Positions 1 to 5,039 of a stretch of DNA of 7,765 nucleotides are shown here, piece by piece. The stretch lies in contig CALGWX010000334.1 in assembly GCA_937936215.1 (NCBI GenBank), positions 1 through 7,765 on the forward strand, written 5' to 3'. The notes beneath the pieces are model-generated. The model ran no database searches and had not been told where the DNA came from. It was given only the letters and a program-made list of their open reading frames with translations. The position numbers and the translations under genes are program-made. Within the stretch, counting starts at the first letter, position 1. The number at the start of each line of letters is the position of its first letter. Source of the DNA: an uncultured Burkholderiaceae bacterium. GTDB taxonomy: Bacteria; Pseudomonadota; Gammaproteobacteria; Burkholderiales; Burkholderiaceae_F.

Positions 1-1
1 G

Positions 2-181
2 GCCCCGGGCGAATCGCCCGAGCTGTGGCGCTTCGGCAGCCGCGAGTTGTGGCGGGCGCGGCAGATGCTGCACTTCGAGCGCGACTTCGAGGCGGTGCCC
101 GAGCTGGCGGCGCTGGTGGCCGACCTGCTGCAGGAGGTCGAGGCGCTGCGCGACCGGCTGCGGCGGGCCGGATTCGAGTGA
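2..181 (+). CDS. cbpM: C-terminal fragment of a CbpM-like chaperone modulator
   Basis: The window opens inside a gene; 59 codons are readable before the TGA at 179-181. The fragment is strongly helical and charged. It has an RELWRARQMLHFERDFE segment followed by a heptad-like helix with LLQEVEALRDRLRR near the end. This matches the C-terminal half of CbpM/MerR-like chaperone modulators, in which a short helix RAxxLxxELxxx is followed by a hydrophobic stretch and a coiled coil. CbpM binds the J-domain of the DnaJ paralogue CbpA and controls its co-chaperone activity with DnaK in the cytoplasm. A DnaJ/CbpA gene would be expected just upstream, outside the window. The gap to the next gene is 46 bp with no terminator, so it probably belongs to the same transcript. 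The N-terminal helix-turn-helix part is not visible, so another MerR-like or coiled-coil protein remains possible. Confidence 0.6.
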   Translation, partial: APGESPELWRFGSRELWRARQMLHFERDFEAVPELAALVADLLQEVEALRDRLRRAGFE

Positions 182-227
182 GCCGCCACGGCGCGACAAC
201 CCGCCACGCGCACCCGGAGGCGAACCC

Positions 228-743
228 ATGAGCCAGGAAACCCTGCCCAGCGCGACAGACGAGTTTCGGGCGCAGTGGCGCCTGATGAGCGTCTACGAGA
301 AGTTCGAGCAGTCGGTAGCGCTCGTGCTCAGCGGCGTGATCGCGGTGATCATCGTCGTCTCGCTGCTGCAGCTGATCCGCACCGTCTATACCCTGCTGGT
401 GCTCGATGCGCTGAACCCGGTCGACCACCGCGTGTTCCAGACCGTGTTCGGCATGATCATGACGCTGCTGATCGCGATGGAGTTCAAGCACTCCATCATC
501 AAGGTGGCGCTGCGGCGCGAGAGCATCATCCAGGTCAAGACGGTGGTGCTGATCGCGCTCATCGCGCTGTCGCGCAAGTTCGTGATCCTCGAGCCCGATG
601 CCAGCCCGGCGCGGATCGCGGCGCTGTCCGGCGCGGTGCTGGCACTCGGCGCCGTCTACTGGCTGCTGCGCGAGCGCGACGACCGCGCGCAGCGGCTGGC
701 GGCGATCGCGCGCCGGCGCGGTGGCAGCGAGGCCAGCGCATGA
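228..743 (+). CDS. psiE: PsiE-family inner membrane protein
   Basis: A 171-residue protein with four predicted membrane helices at about residues 29-50, 68-86, 103-121 and 128-147, and a basic, arginine-rich cytoplasmic tail. The second helix ends in AMEFKHS (Glu85, His88), followed by a basic patch and an IIQVKTVVLIALIALSRKF stretch. These are typical of the PsiE (phosphate-starvation-inducible E) family, whose biochemical role is unknown. The ATG has a good ribosome binding site, GGAGG at 216-220, 7 bp upstream. The last codons overlap the start of the serine protease gene (ATGA, 740-743), which indicates translational coupling. The E. coli psiE gene responds to phosphate and cAMP, but no Pho box is visible here. 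A paralogue of psiE next to degP and ftsH is instead characteristic of mobile heat-resistance loci, so a membrane-stress role is inferred from context only. Confidence 0.85.
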   Translation: MSQETLPSATDEFRAQWRLMSVYEKFEQSVALVLSGVIAVIIVVSLLQLIRTVYTLLVLDALNPVDHRVFQTVFGMIMTLLIAMEFKHSIIKVALRRESIIQVKTVVLIALIALSRKFVILEPDASPARIAALSGAVLALGAVYWLLRERDDRAQRLAAIARRRGGSEASA

Positions 744-1873
744 ACGGCCGCACCTCCTCGCCGCTGCTGTGGCTGGCGATCCTTGGCGCCGTGCTCTACG
801 CGCTGTGGCGCTGGGGGCCGCTGCAGCCGGGGCCGGCCGCCGGGCCGGATCCGGCCTCCAGCAGCGCCGCGCCCCGGCTGGTGACCCCGCGCGGCGACCT
901 CGCCGCCGACGAGCAGGCGACCATCGAACTGTTCGAGCGCTCGCGCGACTCGGTGGTGTTCATCTCGACGCGGCAGCAGGTGCAGGACTTCTGGACCCGC
1001 AACGTGTTCTCGGTGCCGCGCGGCACCGGCAGCGGCTTCATCTGGGACGAGCACGGCCACGTGGTGACCAACTTCCACGTCATCGAGGGCGCCAGCGAGG
1101 CCATCGTGCGGCTGGCCGACGGCCGCGACTACCGCGCCGCGCTGGTCGGCGCCAGCCCCGCCCACGACATCGCCGTGCTGCGCATCGGGGTGGGCTTCAA
1201 GCGGCCGCCGCCGGTGCCGATCGGCGAAAGCGCCAACCTGCGGGTGGGGCAGAAGGTGTTCGCCATCGGCAACCCGTTCGGCCTCGACTGGACGCTGACC
1301 ACCGGCATCATCTCGGCGCTGGACCGCTCGCTGCCCACCGAGCGCGGCTCGGTCGACCACCTGATCCAGACCGACGCCGCCATCAATCCCGGCAACTCCG
1401 GCGGGCCGCTGCTCGACTCCTCCGGGCGCCTGATCGGGATCAACACCGCGATCTACAGTCCGTCCGGCGCCTCGGCGGGGATCGGTTTCGCCGTGCCGGT
1501 GGACACCGTCAACCGCGTCGTGCCGCAGCTCATCCGCACCGGCCGCTACATCCGTCCCGCGCTCGGCATCGAGGTCGACGAGGCGCTCAACCAGCGGCTG
1601 CAGTCGATCTACGGCGTCGAGGGGGTCTTCGTGCTGCGGGCGGCGCCGGGCTCGGCGGCCGAGAAGGCGGGCTTGCGCGGCGCCTCGATGAGCCGCGACG
1701 GCAGCTTCGTGCCCGGCGACGTGATCGTCGCCGTCGAGGGCCGGCGCGTGGACTCGGTCGGCCGCCTGCTCGGCCGGCTCGACGACTTCAAGGTCGGCGA
1801 CACGGTCAAGCTCGCCGTCGTGCGCGACGGCCAGGAGCGCGAGGTCGCCGTGACGCTTCAACCCGGAGCCTGA
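740..1873 (+). CDS. Membrane-anchored HtrA/Deg-type serine protease with one PDZ domain
   Basis: A 377-residue S1C (trypsin-like) periplasmic protease. Residues about 9-25 form a hydrophobic helix with no clear signal-peptidase site, so it is probably a signal anchor. A Pro/Ala-rich linker follows, then the protease domain (about 58-265). The catalytic triad is intact: His113 in TNFHV, Asp143 in AHDIAVL and Ser220 in NPGNSGGPLL. A single PDZ domain spans about 272-375, with a GDVIVAVEGRRV core. One PDZ plus an N-terminal anchor resembles DegS, or the short DegP copies of heat-resistance islands, more than classical two-PDZ DegP (about 470 residues). Likely work is degrading or holding misfolded envelope proteins, or sensing them. 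The start at 740 is chosen because it overlaps the psiE stop as ATGA, has GAGG at 729-732, and places the hydrophobic anchor at the N-terminus; the in-frame extension upstream is psiE read in another frame. FtsH follows after one base. Confidence 0.92.
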   Translation: MNGRTSSPLLWLAILGAVLYALWRWGPLQPGPAAGPDPASSSAAPRLVTPRGDLAADEQATIELFERSRDSVVFISTRQQVQDFWTRNVFSVPRGTGSGFIWDEHGHVVTNFHVIEGASEAIVRLADGRDYRAALVGASPAHDIAVLRIGVGFKRPPPVPIGESANLRVGQKVFAIGNPFGLDWTLTTGIISALDRSLPTERGSVDHLIQTDAAINPGNSGGPLLDSSGRLIGINTAIYSPSGASAGIGFAVPVDTVNRVVPQLIRTGRYIRPALGIEVDEALNQRLQSIYGVEGVFVLRAAPGSAAEKAGLRGASMSRDGSFVPGDVIVAVEGRRVDSVGRLLGRLDDFKVGDTVKLAVVRDGQEREVAVTLQPGA

Positions 1874-1874
1874 C

Positions 1875-3710
1875 ATGAACGGCAAGACGCCGCTGAACCC
1901 GCAGACGCGCTGGAACCTCGGCTACTGGATCGTCGCCATCCTGCTGTTCATGACGCTGCAGAACATCTGGCAGGCCAGCCGCACGGTCGAGCCGGTGCCC
2001 TACAGCGAGTTCGAAAAGGCGCTGGCCGAAGGGCGCGTGGCCGAGGTGGTGGTCGGCGAGACCACCATCACCGGCAAGCTGAAGAACCCCGACCGCGGCA
2101 AGACCACGATCGTCGCCACCCGTGTCGAGCCGGATCTCGCGGCGCGGCTGCAACAGTTCAACGTGCCGTACTCGCGGGTGATCGAGAGCACCTTCTTACG
2201 CGACCTGCTGTCGTGGGTGGTGCCGGCCGCGGTCTTCTTCGGCCTGTGGTTCTTCGTCGTGCGCAAGATGGCCGAGAAGCAGGGCCTCGGTGGCTTCATG
2301 AGCATCGGCAAGAGCCGGGCCAAGGTCTACGTCGAGCGCAACACCGGCGTCACTTTCGCCGACGTCGCCGGCGTCGACGAAGCCAAGGCCGAGCTGCAGG
2401 AAGTCGTCGAGTTCCTGAAGAACCCGCGCGAGTACGGGCGGCTGGGGGCGCGCATGCCCAAGGGCGTGCTGCTGGTCGGCCCGCCCGGCACCGGCAAGAC
2501 GCTGCTCGCCAAGGCGGTCGCGGGCGAGGCCGGCGTGCCGTTCTTCTCGATCTCCGGCAGCGAGTTCGTCGAGATGTTCGTCGGCGTCGGCGCGGCGCGG
2601 GTGCGCGACCTCTTCGAGCAGGCGCGGGGCAAGGCGCCGGCCATCATCTTCATCGACGAGCTGGACGCGCTCGGCCGCGCCCGCGGCGCCGCCGGGCCCA
2701 TCGGCGGCCACGACGAGCGCGAGCAGACGCTGAACCAACTGCTGGTCGAGCTCGACGGCTTCGAGAGTTCCTCGGGCCTGGTGCTGCTGGCCGCCACCAA
2801 CCGGCCGGAGATCCTCGATCCGGCGCTGCTGCGCGCCGGCCGCTTCGACCGCCAGGTGCTGGTCGACCGCCCCGACAAAGCCGGCCGGGTGCAGATCCTG
2901 AAGGTGCACGTGCGCAAGGTGAAGCTCGCGCCCGACGTGGATCTCGAACAGGTGGCGGCGCTGACCACCGGCTTTTCCGGCGCGGAACTGGCCAACCTGG
3001 TCAACGAGGCGGCGCTCGCGGCCACGCGCCGGCGCGGCGAGCAGATCACACTGGCGGACTTCACGCAGGCGATCGAGCGGATCATCGCCGGGCTGGAGAA
3101 AAAGAACCGCGTGCTGAACCCGCGCGAGCGCGAGATCGTCGCCTACCACGAGATGGGCCACGCCATCACCGCGCTGGCGCTGCCGGGCACCGACCCGGTG
3201 CACAAGGTCTCGATCATCCCGCGCGGCATCGGCGCGCTCGGCTACACGATCCAGCGGCCCACCGAGGACCGCTTCCTCATGACGCGCGAGGAACTCGAAC
3301 GCAAGATCATGGTGCTGTTGGGCGGCCGCGCGGCGGAGAAGCTCGTCTTCGGCCACCTTTCCACCGGCGCCGTCGACGACCTGGCCAAGGTTACCGACAT
3401 CGCCCGCGACATGGTCACCCGCTTCGGCATGGTCGAGGAACTCGGCTACATCGCCTACGAGGCGCAGCGGCCGCGCTTCCTCGAACTGCCGGCGCTCAGC
3501 CAGGGCGGCTGCCAGGTCGGCGCCGAGACACAGCAGCGCATCGACAACGCCGTGCGTGGCATCGTGATGAAGGCCTTCGATCGCACCATCGAGCTGCTGG
3601 GGCGCAACCGAAACGTGCTTGAGAACTGCGCGCGCGAACTGCTGGCGCGCGAGACGCTCGACGAGGCCGCAATCCGCGAACTGACGAAGGACCTGCGTCG
3701 CGCTTCGTGA
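1875..3710 (+). CDS. ftsH: FtsH-type membrane AAA+ zinc metalloprotease
   Basis: A 611-residue ATP-dependent protease that extracts and degrades membrane and unstable cytoplasmic proteins as a hexamer in the inner membrane. Order of parts: TM1 about 16-32; a small periplasmic domain about 33-110; TM2 about 111-129; the AAA+ module with Walker A GPPGTGKT (202-209), pore motif MFVGVG (234-239), Walker B IIFIDELDA (257-265) and the second region of homology ATNRP...LLRAGRFDR (307-326); and the M41 protease domain with HEMGH (425-429). Asp502 in GAVDDL aligns with the third zinc ligand. Length is close to the E. coli enzyme (644) but the C-terminal tail is shorter. The protease motif reads HEMGH rather than the common HEAGH; all catalytic residues are present. 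GGAG at 1865-1868 is the ribosome binding site. The tight coupling to psiE and the Deg protease suggests an accessory, stress-linked FtsH copy rather than the housekeeping gene, which usually follows rrmJ/ftsJ. Confidence 0.96.
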   Translation: MNGKTPLNPQTRWNLGYWIVAILLFMTLQNIWQASRTVEPVPYSEFEKALAEGRVAEVVVGETTITGKLKNPDRGKTTIVATRVEPDLAARLQQFNVPYSRVIESTFLRDLLSWVVPAAVFFGLWFFVVRKMAEKQGLGGFMSIGKSRAKVYVERNTGVTFADVAGVDEAKAELQEVVEFLKNPREYGRLGARMPKGVLLVGPPGTGKTLLAKAVAGEAGVPFFSISGSEFVEMFVGVGAARVRDLFEQARGKAPAIIFIDELDALGRARGAAGPIGGHDEREQTLNQLLVELDGFESSSGLVLLAATNRPEILDPALLRAGRFDRQVLVDRPDKAGRVQILKVHVRKVKLAPDVDLEQVAALTTGFSGAELANLVNEAALAATRRRGEQITLADFTQAIERIIAGLEKKNRVLNPREREIVAYHEMGHAITALALPGTDPVHKVSIIPRGIGALGYTIQRPTEDRFLMTREELERKIMVLLGGRAAEKLVFGHLSTGAVDDLAKVTDIARDMVTRFGMVEELGYIAYEAQRPRFLELPALSQGGCQVGAETQQRIDNAVRGIVMKAFDRTIELLGRNRNVLENCARELLARETLDEAAIRELTKDLRRAS

Positions 3711-3717
3711 TCGGCGG

Positions 3718-4191
3718 CTACGACGAGCTCATCTGCGATTGCAGATAGTTCTGCAGGCCGAGTTGCCCGATCAGGTCGAGCTGGGTTTCGAGAAAGTCGA
3801 TGTGCTCCTCGGTGTCGTCGAGGATATCGGTGAGGATCTCGCGCGACACGTAATCCTGCGCCGCCTCGCAGCAAGCGATCGCTTCCTTCAGGGTTTGCTG
3901 CGAAGCGAGCTCGATCGTGAGATCGCCCTTGATGACCTCCGGCACGTCCTGTCCGATCTGCAGCTTGCCGAGCTCCTGCAGATTGGGCAGCCCGCCGAGC
4001 AGCAGGATCCGTTCGATCAGCCGGTCGGCGTGCTTCATCTCTCCGACCGATTCCTTGTACTCGTGAGTGCCCATCCGCTCGTAGCCCCAGTTCTTCAGCA
4101 TGCGCGCATGCAGAAAGTACTGGTTGATGGCTGAGAGTTCGTTCCTCAGCTGCGCATTCAGGAAGCCGAGAACCTTCTTGTCGCCTTGCAT
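3718..4191 (-). CDS. bfr: Bacterioferritin (haem-binding iron storage protein)
   Basis: A 157-residue ferritin-like four-helix protein, nearly identical in length to E. coli Bfr (158) and alignable without gaps over its whole length. Bfr forms a 24-subunit cytoplasmic shell that oxidises and stores iron. The haem ligand Met52 is present in GEMKHAD. Ferroxidase ligands Glu18, Glu51, His54, Glu94 and His130 are present, but position 127 is Thr (codon at 3811-3813) instead of Glu, in DDTEEH; acidic Glu128 and Glu129 follow. The start is supported by GGAG (4198-4201), 6 bp upstream. It lies 74 bp downstream of bfd on the same strand, so the two are probably co-transcribed. Its stop is only 7 bp from the convergent ftsH stop. 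Base composition is visibly less GC-rich than in the upstream protease operon. The identity is secure; whether this subunit alone is a full ferroxidase is uncertain. Confidence 0.96.
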   Translation of the reverse strand: MQGDKKVLGFLNAQLRNELSAINQYFLHARMLKNWGYERMGTHEYKESVGEMKHADRLIERILLLGGLPNLQELGKLQIGQDVPEVIKGDLTIELASQQTLKEAIACCEAAQDYVSREILTDILDDTEEHIDFLETQLDLIGQLGLQNYLQSQMSSS

Positions 4192-4265
4192 GGGTGACTC
4201 CGATCGGCGCCAGGCCGGTTGTTTGGATTTCGACTTGGGCGTTTATGCGGCTCCGCTGCGCGCGA

Positions 4266-4469
4266 TCAGTTTGCTGCTGTCTCGCCACTGCGCCGTGCCA
4301 CCGGACAGCTGCGGCAGTCGCTGATTACCTTCGCTGCCGTGTCGCGGCAGCAGCCGCAGCGGGTGCCGACACCAAGATGCTGGCCGATGGCATCGAGGGT
4401 GTCGGCGCCCAGACTGACCGCAGCGCGGATCTCCTGATCGGTGACGGCATGGCAGACACAAACGTACAT
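4266..4469 (-). CDS. bfd: Bacterioferritin-associated ferredoxin (Bfd), cysteine-rich variant
   Basis: A 67-residue [2Fe-2S] protein starting MYVCVCHAVTDQEIRAAV. The four cluster ligands of the family are recognisable as Cys4, Cys6, Cys38 and Cys41 (CxC...CxxC). Bfd docks on bacterioferritin near the haem and delivers electrons that reduce and release stored iron. It lies directly upstream of bfr on the same strand, the usual partnership. Unusually, it has three more cysteines: Cys40 inside the second ligand pair (RCGCC) and a CRSC pair at 52-55 in the tail. No strong Shine-Dalgarno is seen, but the MYVC start is characteristic of the family. In other bacteria bfd is induced by iron limitation through Fur, which fits the Fur-box-like sites about 170-210 bp upstream. 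Confidence 0.93.
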   Translation of the reverse strand: MYVCVCHAVTDQEIRAAVSLGADTLDAIGQHLGVGTRCGCCRDTAAKVISDCRSCPVARRSGETAAN

Positions 4470-4638
4470 CGCAGTTCTCGGAGTCGTCTTGCTCAGTCGA
4501 TTTCAGCGGCGCCAAGCCCCCCGGAGCGACAGCTAGGCCTACAGGCGGGCAGGGCGCGCAAGCGAGCGTGGGGATTCCACTTCACGCGGTGCGGGCACTG
4601 TGCGGCGAACTGGCCATCCTCGACTTGAGCTGAGTCAA
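4470..4638. other. Intergenic leader between bfd and the divergent control region
   Basis: About 170 bp with no convincing gene on either strand. If transcription toward bfd starts at the minus-strand promoter proposed near 4675-4704, this stretch is a long 5' leader of roughly 200 nt. No riboswitch or terminator structure was recognised in it. A closer promoter for bfd inside this stretch cannot be excluded. Confidence 0.4.
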
Positions 4639-4657
4639 AACAATGAAAACTATTATC
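4639..4657 (+). promoter_or_regulatory. Fur-box-like site, distal
   Basis: The sequence AACAATGAAAACTATTATC matches 14 of 19 positions of the classical Fur consensus GATAATGATAATCATTATC, counted by eye. It sits in an AT-rich island inside otherwise GC-rich DNA, 23 bp centre to centre from the second site. It lies between bfd/bfr and the divergent cysteine-rich protein/peroxidase operon, both of which have iron-related contents. Confidence 0.6.
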
Positions 4658-4659
4658 AC

Positions 4660-4689
4660 TTGACAGTCATTCTCATTATAACGTCAAAT
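4660..4689 (+). promoter_or_regulatory. Sigma70-like promoter for the small Cys-rich gene and peroxidase
   Basis: A perfect -35 hexamer TTGACA (4660-4665) is followed by an 18 bp spacer and a partial -10, TCAAAT (4684-4689; 4 of 6). Transcription would start about 30 bp before the ATG at 4722. The proximal Fur-box-like site lies almost entirely between the two hexamers, the expected arrangement for repression by Fur with iron. Confidence 0.5.
4662..4680 (-). promoter_or_regulatory. Fur-box-like site, proximal
   Basis: Read on the minus strand the sequence is TATAATGAGAATGACTGTC, matching 14 of 19 positions of the Fur consensus by eye. It overlaps the proposed -35/-10 region of the rightward promoter and the -10 of the leftward one, so one bound Fur dimer could silence both directions. 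Confidence 0.65.
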
Positions 4690-4704
4690 GCGAACCGTTC
4701 GCAA
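4675..4704 (-). promoter_or_regulatory. Sigma70-like leftward promoter toward bfd-bfr
   Basis: On the minus strand a perfect -10 TATAAT (4675-4680) is preceded by an 18 bp spacer and TTGCGA (4699-4704; 4 of 6 matches to -35). It would drive bfd and bfr after a leader of about 200 nt. The overlap with the proximal Fur-box-like site and the distal site just downstream suggests iron control. Confidence 0.4.
4689..4703. repeat. Perfect inverted repeat TGCGAAC-C-GTTCGCA
   Basis: A 15 bp element with two perfect 7-base arms around one central base. It lies immediately next to the proximal Fur-box-like site and spans the start region of the rightward promoter. The one-base loop makes a DNA operator more plausible than an RNA hairpin. 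The binding protein is unknown. Confidence 0.6.
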
Positions 4705-4721
4705 TTGGACTTCTGCCCTCC

Positions 4722-5039
4722 ATGTCGACCTCCACACTCTCCACCGAGTTGCAACTCGTCGCCGCGCTTTCCGCCATGAGCGAGGCCAATTTGGCCATGC
4801 GCTCAGGCACGGCGGCGAAACCGGCGATCTGCCGCGCCGCGCGCTGCCTCGCGCGCCTTGCCGACTGCCCCGACCTCGCGCCGGACCTGCGCGCGAAGTG
4901 CGACCAGATGTGCGCGTACTGGGAAGCGGCGATGGCGCCGTTCACGACACAGCAGTCGGTGCATCCGCCAATGCCCGTCGCCAAGGTAATCCCAATGCGG
5001 CAGAAATCTGAACCAACGCAAGAACAGAGGACAAGGTGA
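4722..5039 (+). CDS. Small cysteine-rich protein of unknown function
   Basis: A 105-residue protein that I do not recognise. The first 75 residues look helical, without a signal peptide, so a cytoplasmic location is likely. Five cysteines are clustered at 37, 42, 49, 60 and 64, in CRAARCLARLADC and KCDQMC, followed by Trp67; the last 30 residues are polar and probably disordered. The spacing suggests metal or thiol chemistry but matches no family known to me. Support for it being a real gene: its stop overlaps the GTG start of the peroxidase (GTGA, 5036-5039), and a good promoter with a Fur-box-like site lies just upstream. No clear Shine-Dalgarno precedes the ATG at 4722, so the exact start is uncertain; the ATG at 4776 (Met19) is an alternative. 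A role with the di-haem peroxidase is inferred from coupling only. Confidence 0.65.
   Translation: MSTSTLSTELQLVAALSAMSEANLAMRSGTAAKPAICRAARCLARLADCPDLAPDLRAKCDQMCAYWEAAMAPFTTQQSVHPPMPVAKVIPMRQKSEPTQEQRTR

Noticed and set aside
275..739. Upstream extension of the Deg protease frame
   Set aside because: The extension is psiE read in another frame, Arg/Ala-rich with no domain, and would bury the membrane anchor; the start at 740 has a ribosome binding site and couples to the psiE stop.
656..1885. Long open frames antisense to the Deg protease, and similar ones across 2196-3356 and 2213-3622
   Set aside because: They are low-complexity Arg/Ala/Gly/Asp-rich translations overlapping well-recognised genes, a usual by-product of very high GC content.
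4194..4628. Rightward open frame of 144 codons over the bfd region
   Set aside because: It is antisense to bfd, has no recognisable motif and no ribosome binding site.
4688..5011. Alternative frame for the small gene before the peroxidase
   Set aside because: It is Arg/His-rich with no coupling to the peroxidase; the frame from 4722 has the GTGA overlap and more protein-like composition.
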